Notes: generated by a model from the sequence alone, not told the origin. Numbered from the stretch's first letter, positions 1 through 6,837 are shown. The stretch: DNA of 13,040 nt from Clostridia bacterium (GCA_900769075.1 CAAGFE010000054.1:1-13040); one strand, 5' to 3'. Program-made: numbers and translations.

Positions 1-36
1 ATTCGTCCTCACCGTATCGCTGTCACCGGGATTCAT
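1..36 (-). CDS. Possible start of a downstream gene, cut by the window edge
   Basis: An ATG at 36 on the minus strand opens a frame that stays open to the window edge and reads MNPGDSDTVRTN. A GGAG lies about 10 bases ahead of it. It would be the next gene after the broken hydrolase in the same direction. A transporter N-terminus would fit, but twelve residues cannot identify a family. This could equally be chance, and no function is assigned. Confidence 0.22.
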   Translation of the reverse strand, partial: MNPGDSDTVRTN

Positions 37-99
37 GTTAAGCCTGCTCCGCATGTTCGAGCAGCGAGCTTCATCATTACAGAGAAATCAGGAACATCA

Positions 100-1909
100 T
101 CAAGCTTTTTTATTTGGGATAACAGGCAAAAGAAGACAGGGCCGGTTGCCGGCTTCGGAATAGACCGTTGTGGTGCCGGAAAACTCCTTTCGTTTCATGT
201 CCATATGATGCGTATACATCGCATTTCCGGCCCATACCTTTTCATGGGTCAGAATTTGAAGCAGCTGATCCATCGGAAGCGCTCTGAACATGCCCAGTAT
301 CAATTTGGGATTTTTCAGATAGTGACTGATGTCCACCCTGCTCGTAAGCTTCGGATCAGTGAATTTGAAATTCCTGCCCCCGATGTTCACCCCAAGGCGG
401 TAGCCCCTGGGGATGATGACGGAAGTGGGCCAGATCTCGATATTCATCTGTGCCTTCTCGCTCTTCTTCAAGGGCTGAAGCTCGTCATGCGTATGGTAGG
501 GACGGTATGGCAGGCTTTTTTCCCGATCCATCTTTCTGTGGGATGCCCGTAACCAGCCCGTTGCAATCACGCCATGCGGATCATTGGCGGAAACGAACGA
601 TACGTCAGCCCGTCCGGGTCAAGTACCTTGATCGTGAGGAAAATGTCCGCATCACTGGTTGTGGAGGAGATCAGCAGCGATGCCGCGGCAGGCCCGGTGA
701 TCTCAAGTTCTTCCGCCAGCGGCTCCGTGAAGAAATTGACGCCCGCGCTGCCCGCCTTGAACGAGAAACGGAAGTCGCCGCCCTCATCCGTGGAAAGGCT
801 GCCGTCCTCATGAAGATAGTACTTCGTCCATTTCGTCCTGGCGAGCGGCCACTCCTGTTCGTCCCTGTCCGTAAAGGAGCCGTCCACATTCCGCAGCCTG
901 AGATGCACCGGTGCGCGATGCCAGGTGTCCTTTCCTTTCAGATAGTGATCCAGAAAGTCTTTTTGCATGGTTCTGCCGTAATCCGTGTAGAACTCCATGA
1001 AGTGCTCAAGCCCGTGGATTTCCAGACATTTTCCTTCGAGGGAATCGCAAGATACCCCTCCGTATTGCCGCGAAGGTGCAGCGCGTTTCCGCCCCAGTTG
1101 CCGCAGGACAGAACGGGAATCTCGATCTTTGACAGATCGATCTGTCGACGCTGATAGACGTCCGCGTCGATCAGCTCGTTTTCTTCAATTTCCTCAAAAT
1201 AGTCTCTCCGGTTCGCAATCAGTTGCTTTTTGGTCAGGGTTTCGGGGCCGGACAGGGTGTCTCCGGAGATTTTTCCCACCTGCCCGAATTTCCCCAGGAC
1301 ATGCTGAACCGCGGCGACCTGCAGCGGATACCAGGCGTTGACAAAATCAGAGCCGATGCCGCCGTGCCGTGCAAATTCCCGGTAAAGATCGCAGGCGCCC
1401 TCGAACGGGATGATCGCCTTCAGATGCGGGGGACGCTGCGCGGCGACGGCCCATTGCATGATGGCATAGTAGGAGATGCCAAGCCCCGCAATATTTCCGT
1501 CACACCAGGGCAAAGCGGCGATTTGCTCGATGCATTCGGCGTAGTCCTCCGCTTCCTGAATCGTCCAGTTGTCAATCACGCCTTCCGAGCGTCCGCAGCC
1601 GCGGGAGTCGATCTTGGCAATGGCGTAGCCCTCGGGCACCCATTTCTCGGGATCGACGGTTTCCCAATTCATGTATTTTCCGCTGGTGCCCGCAAGAATC
1701 TCCGGGTACTTTTCCTGAATCTCGTGCCAGAACAGGCTGTAGCCCTGAGAGAAATGCATCCCCTTGCTGTAAGGCCCATATGTCGTAATGCATGGGTACT
1801 GCCCTTCCCTGTCGGGGCGGTAAACGTCATAGCAAATCATTATGCCATCCCGCATGACAGCCTCTCAATCAAATTCGATCAGCATGCCATCCTGCTTCAC
1901 TGTTTTCAT
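100..1909 (-). pseudogene. CocE/NonD-family alpha/beta hydrolase, broken by a stop and two frameshifts
   Basis: The three frames together encode about 600 residues resembling the CocE/NonD hydrolases (X-Pro dipeptidyl-peptidase S15 fold, acyl esters or peptides as substrates). Seen in order: a start at 1909 with GAGGTGAG ahead, reading MKTVKQDGMLIEFD; an in-frame TGA at 1865-1867; then MRDGIMICYDVYRP, the usual N-terminal family motif; the nucleophile region GLGISYYA; and, after the second frameshift, the C-terminal jelly-roll strand ATGWLRASHRK followed by PYHTHDE. Reading shifts by one lost base near 1019-1021 (an AAA run) and again near 587-596. The stop is TGA at 100-102. All three lesions interrupt conserved stretches, so no full enzyme can be made. 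A shorter product from the ATG at 1855 would still lack the C-terminal half. The gene starts inside the tail of the TetR gene, so the two were co-transcribed. Family membership is firm; the substrate is unknown. Sequencing indels are an alternative cause of the frameshifts. Confidence 0.85.
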
Positions 1910-2477
1910 CCCTGCTCACCTCGTTTTGAAATCTGCTTGATCCCTGCGTGGCGCTCATCTGGGCGTCCTCAAAGAGCCTTGCCATCTCTTCCGGCGTTTC
2001 CTGCATGCCCCGCCTGAACCACTCCTCGATCCAGCCGTACAGCCCGTAGGAGAGGAACGCGGTTGTGTACGCGACGGCATTGGGCTGCTCCGACTTTGGC
2101 CCGCAGGCGCCCCGAATGCTTTGCAGCGTGAGGTGCGCAAGCCCCTGCCGCTGCAGCAGCATGCACAGCTCGCGTTGCGCCCAGTAATGCGAGAAGATGG
2201 CCTCCACCAGATGAAAGTCCGGCTTCTGAATGGCCTCGGCCCACCAGTTGTCCAGCAGGGTCTTCAGGTGGCGGCTGATGACCGCCTCCTTGCTCTCGAA
2301 GTTCCGATAAAAGGACGCCCTGCCAACGCCCGCCTCCTCGCAGATCCGGCTGATGGACAGGTCTGCGAGGTTTTGTTTTTGCATGAGCTGCAGCACAGCC
2401 TGCGTGATGTGCTCCATAACGTACTGGTTGCGCCCCTTGTTGCTCATCGGTGATACACTGTCGCCCGTTTGTCTCAT
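1869..2477 (-). CDS. TetR/AcrR-family transcriptional regulator
   Basis: The predicted protein has 202 residues, a normal TetR length. The N-terminal DNA-binding domain lies at about residues 20-67, with LADLSISRICEEAG followed by VGRASFYRNFESKEAV, the signature of the TetR helix-turn-helix. The rest is helical ligand-binding domain; the stretch AYTTAFLSYGLYGWIEEWF resembles the C-terminal domain of small-molecule-responsive TetR proteins. I chose the ATG at 2477 because GGGAGGGGTG sits just ahead; the frame is open up to 2519, and an ATG at 2447 is also possible. The gene is divergent from the esterase operon and overlaps the start of the hydrolase pseudogene by 41 bases. It probably represses both directions through the palindrome at 2530-2543. 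The ligand is unknown. Confidence 0.88.
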   Translation of the reverse strand: MRQTGDSVSPMSNKGRNQYVMEHITQAVLQLMQKQNLADLSISRICEEAGVGRASFYRNFESKEAVISRHLKTLLDNWWAEAIQKPDFHLVEAIFSHYWAQRELCMLLQRQGLAHLTLQSIRGACGPKSEQPNAVAYTTAFLSYGLYGWIEEWFRRGMQETPEEMARLFEDAQMSATQGSSRFQNEVSRDENSEAGWHADRI

Positions 2478-2529
2478 TTTCACCCCTCCCATTGACAGCG
2501 TCATATCACGCTGATACAATCATTACGCC

Positions 2530-2543
2530 GATACATTTGTATC
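2530..2543. promoter_or_regulatory. Palindromic operator, probably for the adjacent TetR regulator
   Basis: GATACA-TT-TGTATC is a perfect 6-base inverted repeat in the divergent intergenic region. It overlaps the place where the -35 box of the plus-strand promoter would be. A further GATACA half-site stands at 2513-2518. Position and symmetry fit a TetR dimer site; the assignment to this regulator is inferred from proximity. Confidence 0.55.
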
Positions 2544-2554
2544 GCCGATAGCCG

Positions 2555-2560
2555 TATAAT
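2555..2560 (+). promoter_or_regulatory. -10 box of the esterase-operon promoter
   Basis: A perfect TATAAT lies 48 bases ahead of the first start codon. No good -35 hexamer stands at 16-18 bases; that position falls inside the palindrome at 2530-2543. The promoter therefore looks weak or activator-assisted, and a bound repressor would occlude it. Confidence 0.5.
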
Positions 2561-2607
2561 ACGACGGACAGGCGAACATGTCAAGAAAAAGAAGGAGAAA
2601 TACAACC

Positions 2608-2742
2608 ATGTCCATCACAGCAAAGCGGTGCGTCATCCTCGCGGCGATTGTGCTGATTGCCGCCGTTTCCGGTAGACTGGCGGTGAGAGCCGCGCTGAAT
2701 CTGCTTGTGGGCGGCACGCTGTTCGGAGGCAATATCCTATGA
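2608..2742 (+). CDS. Small hydrophobic membrane peptide (44 residues)
   Basis: The frame starts at ATG 2608 behind AAGGAG and ends with a TGA that overlaps the next ATG (ATGA), so it is translationally coupled to the esterase. Residues 1-8 are basic and polar (TAKRC), residues 9-22 are a hydrophobic helix (VILAAIVLIAAVSG), and a second hydrophobic patch covers about 30-44. An in-frame ATG at 2578 would add ten very basic residues (SRKRRRN), but the ribosome binding site favours 2608. I do not recognise a family. It may partner the membrane-anchored esterase encoded next to it, or be the remnant of a longer membrane protein. Confidence 0.6.
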   Translation: MSITAKRCVILAAIVLIAAVSGRLAVRAALNLLVGGTLFGGNIL

Positions 2743-3713
2743 AGAAATCGAAAAAGAGAGGGACGCATCGCATGCTCTGGGTCTTGATCTATGTTATGGT
2801 TTTTGTCATCGTGTTTGCCGCGTCTGCCTATTTGAAGCTGACCGGCGATCCCTTTCACGGCGCATACAGGGTTGCCTGGAGCGATGAGGTTGGAAGCCTC
2901 GTTGCCGACATTCCCTACGGGGATGGGGAAGCCAATCGTTTTGACCTGTATCTTCCCGCGGACGGCACGAAGGACAATTACGGCATGGTGATCTACCTTC
3001 ACGCGGGCGGCTTTACCAGCGGGGACAAGCGCGACGACACGGACATGCTCAAGTGGCTCTGCGCGAAGGGCTACGTGGCGGCAGGCATCAATTACACGCT
3101 CCGCACGGAGGCAAACGCGGCGAGCGTCCTTTCACAGTCCCTCGAAATTCGCGACGCAGTCCCCCGGGTGATCGGGGAGGCGGAGCGGATGGGCTATCCC
3201 ATCGACAGACTGGCGATGGCAGGCGGCTCCGCCGGGCATACGCTGGCGATGCTCTATGCGTATCGGGACGCAGGGGAATCACTGGTTCCGGTAGCGCTGA
3301 CCTTTGGCGCGGTCGGTCCATCCTGCTTCTATCAGGAGGATTGGGGCATTTACGGGCTCGATCAAAGCGACGAAGCCTGTGCGGGGCTGTTCAGCGTGAT
3401 GGCGGGTTTGGAGATCACACCGGAGGAAATCTCAGACGGTTCCTATCTGGAAAAGGTCAGGCCGATCTCAGCAGCCATGTGGGTGAATCGGGACTCAGCC
3501 CCCACCGTGGTGGCATACGGCTCCTGCGACAGGGTACAGCCGTATCAGGCTTCGCTCCGGCTGAAGGCCGCACTTGAGGAAAACGGTGTCGATTCCAGTT
3601 TCTTTGAGCTTCCGCATTCCGGTCACGGCTTGCAGAACGACAACGGCCTGTTTGCAGCGTATATGCAAGCGGTGGAAGAATACCTGAACCGGTATCTTCC
3701 TGTCGAAGGCTGA
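2739..3713 (+). CDS. Membrane-anchored alpha/beta hydrolase (HSL/BD-FAE-type esterase)
   Basis: The predicted protein has 324 residues. A basic N-terminus (KKSKKRGTHR) is followed by one transmembrane segment at about 12-31, so the enzyme is anchored with its catalytic domain probably outside the membrane. The hydrolase fold begins near residue 55. The oxyanion motif HAGGF is at 88-92, as in the hormone-sensitive-lipase and BD-FAE groups (Aes-like carboxylesterases). The nucleophile is Ser164 in GGSAGH, the acid is probably Asp264 in GSCDRVQP, and the base is His296 in SGHG. All three residues are present, so the enzyme should be active, most likely on acyl or acetyl esters of small molecules or glycans. 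The start overlaps the stop of the preceding peptide by four bases. It is the main gene of a putatively TetR-controlled operon and may have complemented the now broken CocE-type hydrolase. The substrate cannot be read from the sequence. Confidence 0.88.
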   Translation: MKKSKKRGTHRMLWVLIYVMVFVIVFAASAYLKLTGDPFHGAYRVAWSDEVGSLVADIPYGDGEANRFDLYLPADGTKDNYGMVIYLHAGGFTSGDKRDDTDMLKWLCAKGYVAAGINYTLRTEANAASVLSQSLEIRDAVPRVIGEAERMGYPIDRLAMAGGSAGHTLAMLYAYRDAGESLVPVALTFGAVGPSCFYQEDWGIYGLDQSDEACAGLFSVMAGLEITPEEISDGSYLEKVRPISAAMWVNRDSAPTVVAYGSCDRVQPYQASLRLKAALEENGVDSSFFELPHSGHGLQNDNGLFAAYMQAVEEYLNRYLPVEG

Positions 3714-3764
3714 AGTGGATGCCAGGTTCCTCCCGGAGTGGGTGATGGAAAGGAAGCGCACAAC

Positions 3765-4007
3765 ATGAAACCCAGAATGAAGAAGGTGCTGAAGGCTCTG
3801 GTAATTCTCCTGCTGATTCTCGTTTTGCTGGCTGCGGGCGCGGCTTTCTGGCTCTTTTCCACCCTGAAGAAAGAGCTGGGCGACCACTGGCAGGATTACG
3901 CCAACGCATTCACCCTGCAGACGGCTGCGGGCAAATCGCTGCCGCCCCTTGCGCAGATTCGCCCTCCTGTTCATCGTCGCGGGACAATCGCTCATAGAGG
4001 GCGGTGA
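3765..4007 (+). pseudogene. Truncated single-pass membrane protein ending in foreign sequence
   Basis: The frame starts at ATG 3765 with AGGAAG ahead, 51 bases after the esterase stop, so it belongs to that operon. It reads 80 residues: a basic start (KPRMKKVLK), a strong transmembrane helix at about 9-33 (LVILLLILVLLAAGAAFWLF), then a short soluble stretch (KKELGDHWQDYANAF). From about residue 65 (RPPVHRRGTIAHRGR) the frame runs over sequence that, read on the other strand, is the 5' end of a serine recombinase gene. The tail is therefore not native, and the original protein was probably longer. A small membrane protein made from this frame remains possible. No family was recognised. Confidence 0.6.
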
Positions 4008-4038
4008 TGAGCGGCCCGGTGTTTTGGATTTGTTCCAT
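3910..4038 (-). pseudogene. 5' remnant of a large serine recombinase gene
   Basis: On the minus strand an ATG at 4038, with AGGAG six bases upstream, opens a frame that reads 28 residues typical of clostridial large serine recombinases (TnpX/Tn4451-like): MEQIQNTGPL, then ITALYERLSRDDEQEGES. The YxRLSRDDE stretch holds the catalytic serine region of the resolvase N-terminal domain. After GES the family continues with a conserved NS..NQ stretch, but here the frame turns into unrelated sequence and stops at 3910. Recombinase similarity ends at about 3955, in the middle of the plus-strand membrane gene. The rest of the enzyme (normally around 500 residues) is absent from the window. The remnant marks the decayed end of an integrative element. 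Recognition comes from the motif only, but the motif together with its intact ribosome binding site is persuasive. Confidence 0.72.
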
Positions 4039-4063
4039 GGTGTTCTCCTTCCTGGGGGATGAG

Positions 4064-4302
4064 CTTGGTTCTCCCTCTGTCTATAGGACAAATGCCCGGC
4101 ATTTTCGGAACTGTTTTTTGATGATGCGAAGATTTTTTCTCTCAATGAGGAAAAATCTGGTTGTCCCTCTGCCTATAGGACAAACGCCCGACTTTTTCGG
4201 AACTGTTTTCGATGTTCCAAAGTCTTTTCTCTTTATTGAAGGGAGAAATCTGGTTGTCCCTCTGCCTATAGGACAAACATCGGCCTTTTTCGGAACTGTT
4301 TT
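4064..4302. repeat. 93-bp tandem repeat, three copies (last one partial)
   Basis: Three copies of a block start at about 4064, 4157 and 4250, exactly 93 bases apart. Each contains GGTTGTCCCTCTGCCTATAG, then GACAAA, a variable stretch of about 8 bases and TTTTTCGGAACTGTTTT. The first copy is the most divergent (TTCTCC for TTGTCC, GTCTAT for GCCTAT). In copies 2 and 3, TTGTCC pairs with GGACAA around an 11-base loop. The joining segments also resemble each other (CTTTTCTCT...GAGAAATCTGG). The block is AT-rich beside its neighbours and fills the space between the recombinase start and the SOS-type promoter. Frames through it are repetitive and look non-coding. I believe similar blocks are scattered in gut Clostridia, but this is from memory. 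The function could be transcript structure or recombination. Confidence 0.85.
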
Positions 4303-4322
4303 TGCGACATGTGAAAAAGAAA

Positions 4323-4351
4323 TTGACATTTTTCTCCTCGCAAACTATAAT
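4323..4351 (+). promoter_or_regulatory. Consensus sigma-A promoter
   Basis: TTGACA (4323-4328), a 17-base spacer, and TATAAT (4346-4351): both hexamers and the spacing match the consensus perfectly. Transcription should start at about 4358, inside the LexA-like box. A promoter this strong normally needs a repressor, which fits the operator directly downstream. Confidence 0.9.
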
Positions 4352-4357
4352 AGATAA

Positions 4358-4369
4358 GAACAAATGTTC
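4358..4369. promoter_or_regulatory. LexA/DinR-like SOS box
   Basis: GAACAAATGTTC has the core GAAC-N4-GTTC of the Firmicutes LexA (DinR) operator. Counting flanking bases it meets the consensus CGAACRNRYGTTYC at every position except the first base (A for C). It starts six bases after the -10 box and covers the expected transcription start, a classical repressor position. LexA itself is not in the window, so control by it is inferred. Confidence 0.72.
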
Positions 4370-4394
4370 CTATTTTAATTGAGTGGAGAAGCCA

Positions 4395-5225
4395 ATGCGT
4401 ACAGAGTATCGGATGCGGGACATGGTTTTCTATGATGACGACGGCAACGAAATCCCGGACGAGGAGCTGCCCTGGAGCAGCAATGCAAAGGAACCTGATC
4501 CCTGCGACGATTCGCAGGACTGGGTGTATCAGGATGACGGGGACAGCACCGAGGATATTCCCGATGTACCTTTGCAGACTGAAAAGGTTTTGATTGCTCC
4601 GGAGGATACGCGCTCTGCTGCCGAACGCAGGAAGCGCGTGGCACAGAGCGTGCGCGAGGAAGCGCTTCGCAGGCTGGAGCTTTCAGCCCGGACAGCAGCG
4701 GAGTTCCAGTCTATGGTCAGCTGGTATGACCGCGAGGAGCAAAGCCGTATGCGCAGGGAGCGGCGGTATGAAAGTCTGCGCGGCGACACACCCATAGAAT
4801 ACCTCGCGCCAGACGAGGGCGGCATTGTGCCGCACAGCATGAGCTGTCCGACCTTCCGGCAGATTTGTCGCGGAGAGTTTGATGATCTCCTTTGCAACTG
4901 CCTGTTCCGGATGCACGACCTGACGGATCGGGATCACCTGCGACAGATTGTGATGAATCTGAAGAAGGATCACAAGGAAATCCTGTACTTTCTGGGAATT
5001 CGCCTGTACTCCCCGCAACAGCTGGCCCTTCTGCGGGAGCAGACGGAGCGCAATATCCGTAAGGTGCGCGGGACGGTGCAACGCAAAATCCACAAGAAGT
5101 TGTTTGCCGCGCTCACAGAATTAGCGAAGGAAAATGGAGAGTTGACGCATCAGGAACAGGCATTTTTGATGGCATACAAACCCACGCAAAGGAGGCGGTC
5201 AGCCCATGACGGCAAACCTGTTTGA
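4395..5225 (+). CDS. Sigma-70 region-4-like HTH protein of a mobile element
   Basis: The predicted protein has 276 residues. The start at ATG 4395 has GGAGA six bases ahead; a GTG at 4383 is less likely. Residues 14-71 are strongly acidic (DDDGNEIPDEE, DDSQDW, DDGDSTEDIPD) and probably disordered. Residues 75-128 are a charged, probably helical or coiled stretch. The C-terminal part, about 177-262, resembles sigma-70 region 4 and the sigma-like proteins of clostridial integrative elements: LTDRDHLRQIV, DHKEILYFLGIRLYSPQQLA, then the recognition-helix-like REQTERNIRKVR and KIHKKL. No region 2 is evident, so it may be a DNA-binding regulator or a two-part sigma factor, not a full sigma factor. 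It is first in a two-gene operon behind the SOS-type promoter and overlaps the next gene by 20 bases. The sigma-like reading is by pattern only. Confidence 0.65.
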   Translation: MRTEYRMRDMVFYDDDGNEIPDEELPWSSNAKEPDPCDDSQDWVYQDDGDSTEDIPDVPLQTEKVLIAPEDTRSAAERRKRVAQSVREEALRRLELSARTAAEFQSMVSWYDREEQSRMRRERRYESLRGDTPIEYLAPDEGGIVPHSMSCPTFRQICRGEFDDLLCNCLFRMHDLTDRDHLRQIVMNLKKDHKEILYFLGIRLYSPQQLALLREQTERNIRKVRGTVQRKIHKKLFAALTELAKENGELTHQEQAFLMAYKPTQRRRSAHDGKPV

Positions 5226-6090
5226 GCACACCCATGCCCATTGGGCGAAGTACAGCGACTACGAATGGCGGACGGCCCCTGATGGGCATGACTATCTGCT
5301 GCCCACTGCCGATGCGAAGCCGTCCGTGTATGATCCCATCCCGCAGGCTGATGCGCTTGTCGTGGAGGCCGTCAATATCGGGCTGCTGCTGTTCCATAAA
5401 GCGTCAGACGCGAAGCTGAAGGAAGCCATGCTGGGCTTTGCCCGCCATTACGGTTTGCTTGGCCTGATGACCGCGCTGCCGACCACACCCCGGTTTGTGG
5501 AGTATGAGAAGGTCTACCTGCCGAAGAATCCGTATATCCGGCAGGAGACCATGGAGACGCAGGACTACCTGAGACTCTTTTTCCCGTTCGCCTTGCCGGA
5601 CTTCCACAAGCGGGGCATTGAATCGCTTTGGCAGATCTCCGGCGAGGACAGGATGCAGATCGCGCTGGCGATGACCTTCCGGGATGAGCCGCAGGCAAAG
5701 GCCATGTCCTTCATGCGGGACTATGGCGAGCGCTTCGACTGGCTGAAGGAGTTCTTCCGGGACTGGGCGTTTGCTTTTACATCTGCCTACCTTTACGAGC
5801 ACGACAGGAAGCACCTTGATCGAAACGCACAGGAGCTGTACCGGCAGGGCATCGCGTGCTTTGAGGGCAATGTGCCGGGCTATCATCTGGAGCTGCGCGA
5901 CCATCCCGTGATGGTGTGGGACTTCCATTCGCTTTTGCTGACGATTCGGTTCTTCTTCTCCCTGAGCCTGACCGACACGAAGAATCCGCTCAAGATGTGC
6001 GAGCATTGCCAGCGGGCCTTCATTGCCAGGCGTGCCGATTCCCGATTCTGCTCGGATGATTGCCGAAAGAGACACAAGGCAGAAGAATAA
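5206..6090 (+). CDS. DUF6076-like protein with C-terminal four-cysteine zinc finger
   Basis: The predicted protein has 294 residues. The start at 5206 has an ideal AAAGGAGG ahead, within the end of the upstream gene, so the two are coupled by a 20-base overlap. Residues 1-260 have no motif I can name; they are mostly helical with many aromatics (DYLRLFFPFALPDF, FFRDWAFAFTSAYLY). The tail holds a zinc-binding motif: Cys265 and Cys268 (CEHC), then Cys282 and Cys286 (FCSDDC), followed by basic RKRHK, like the finger at the end of DUF6076 and the related CGNR-finger proteins. The finger suggests binding of nucleic acid or a protein partner. The pairing with a sigma-like gene behind a LexA-like box suggests a regulator or stress-response cargo of the element. 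It ends four bases before the stop of the convergent small membrane protein gene. Confidence 0.65.
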   Translation: MTANLFEHTHAHWAKYSDYEWRTAPDGHDYLLPTADAKPSVYDPIPQADALVVEAVNIGLLLFHKASDAKLKEAMLGFARHYGLLGLMTALPTTPRFVEYEKVYLPKNPYIRQETMETQDYLRLFFPFALPDFHKRGIESLWQISGEDRMQIALAMTFRDEPQAKAMSFMRDYGERFDWLKEFFRDWAFAFTSAYLYEHDRKHLDRNAQELYRQGIACFEGNVPGYHLELRDHPVMVWDFHSLLLTIRFFFSLSLTDTKNPLKMCEHCQRAFIARRADSRFCSDDCRKRHKAEE

Positions 6091-6094
6091 GCGG

Positions 6095-6397
6095 TCAGGA
6101 AAGCACGAAGGAGAGGATGCGGAGGGCGCAATCGGTCACCCTGTTCAGCAGCCACGCTGCAAGGCTTGGCACAAACGTGAAGAACAGGCCAATACCGACT
6201 GCTTGCCACACCATCCACGGCTGCGCATGAACGAGACACCCGGCGACGGCTCCGAGCAGGAATACGCTTGCCAGCAGATGCGTGACGACGGATGAGAGGC
6301 CAATCAGAATGACACCCAGCAGTTGGAGGACAAACAGAGCAAGAAGGATGGGAAGCGCGGCAAGCCGGAGAGGCAGCTTGATGAATTTCAGAATCAT
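6095..6397 (-). CDS. CD1845-like small integrative-element membrane protein
   Basis: The predicted protein has 100 residues, with ATG 6397 behind AAAGGAGG, 13 bases after the tnpV stop, so it is co-transcribed with tnpV. It starts ILKFIKLPLRLAALPILLAL, the usual opening of the small hydrophobic proteins (CD1845-like) found beside TnpV in clostridial conjugative elements. About three membrane segments can be seen: roughly 10-30, 33-55 and 59-80. Its role is not established; it is carried as element cargo. It converges on the zinc-finger gene with only four bases between stop codons and no terminator in between. Confidence 0.65.
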   Translation of the reverse strand: MILKFIKLPLRLAALPILLALFVLQLLGVILIGLSSVVTHLLASVFLLGAVAGCLVHAQPWMVWQAVGIGLFFTFVPSLAAWLLNRVTDCALRILSFVLS

Positions 6398-6410
6398 ACT
6401 GGGCCTCCTT

Positions 6411-6761
6411 TCAGGCGAAAACCAACTCTGCAAGAAGAATCTCTTCGACCTGATGGTGGATGGCGTTCATTCGCTGCACCCATTCCATCTGGTTGACTGC
6501 TTTCATTTCTTCCGTTACACCCTCCTGTGCTTGCATCTGTCGGGTCAGCTGCTCCAGCCATTCCTGACAGGTGCTGTCGATTTCCTGCAGATGCTCCATG
6601 AGCGTACCGGAGAGCAGAAGCCGCGTGTACAGTCCCGGGCGATGTTCTTCGAGGTAGCGCAGGCGCATCCGCCCATATTTGCCCAGAGGGCGCTGCTCTG
6701 CTTCGGTCAGGCCAAGGTTGGGCAGCAGGTAATCTCCGTTGCGATGATAGGTGAGCTTCAT
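6411..6761 (-). CDS. tnpV: TnpV transposon-encoded protein
   Basis: The predicted protein has 116 residues, the normal length for TnpV. Recognised from MKLTYHRNGDYLLPNL, the signature GKYGRMRLRYLEEHRPGLY at 28-45, and a helical C-terminal part ending in EEILLAELVFA. TnpV is carried by Tn4451/TnpX-type and related clostridial integrative elements; its molecular role is poorly known and it is not needed to recognise the element's ends. The start at 6761 has GAGGA eight bases ahead. A long hairpin with a T-run on this strand lies about 35 bases upstream, so expression may be attenuated or insulated. It has the same orientation as the serine recombinase remnant at 3910-4038, consistent with both being parts of one decayed element. 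Confidence 0.9.
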   Translation of the reverse strand: MKLTYHRNGDYLLPNLGLTEAEQRPLGKYGRMRLRYLEEHRPGLYTRLLLSGTLMEHLQEIDSTCQEWLEQLTRQMQAQEGVTEEMKAVNQMEWVQRMNAIHHQVEEILLAELVFA

Positions 6762-6792
6762 GGTGAAATCCTCGCTTTCCGCTGCATAAGAA

Positions 6793-6837
6793 AAGCAGCT
6801 ATGGTATTGAAGGTTTCCCTTCAAACCATAACTGCTT
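6793..6837 (-). terminator. Long hairpin with T-run just ahead of tnpV
   Basis: On the minus strand a 20-base arm pairs with a 21-base arm around a GAAA tetraloop (6814-6817) and is followed by TTTTCTT. The only defects are one bulge (6806) and one position that is C-A on the plus strand but G-U on the minus strand. RNA structure is thus favoured on the minus strand. It can end transcripts from upstream or act as an attenuator for tnpV. Confidence 0.65.

Noticed and set aside
1853..1909. TGA read as an amino acid (recoding or a different genetic code) in the hydrolase
   Set aside because: Several intact genes here, such as aroF and the sigma-like gene, end in TGA, and the hydrolase carries two further frameshifts, so plain decay explains it.
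4064..4302. CRISPR array
   Set aside because: The unit is 93 bases with similar joining segments, only three copies, and no cas genes; it is a tandem repeat, not repeat-spacer structure.
4081..4363. Minus-strand proteins reading LSYRQR or CPIGRG repeats
   Set aside because: These frames follow the DNA repeat in two phases, have no ribosome binding sites, and the repeat is better explained as non-coding.
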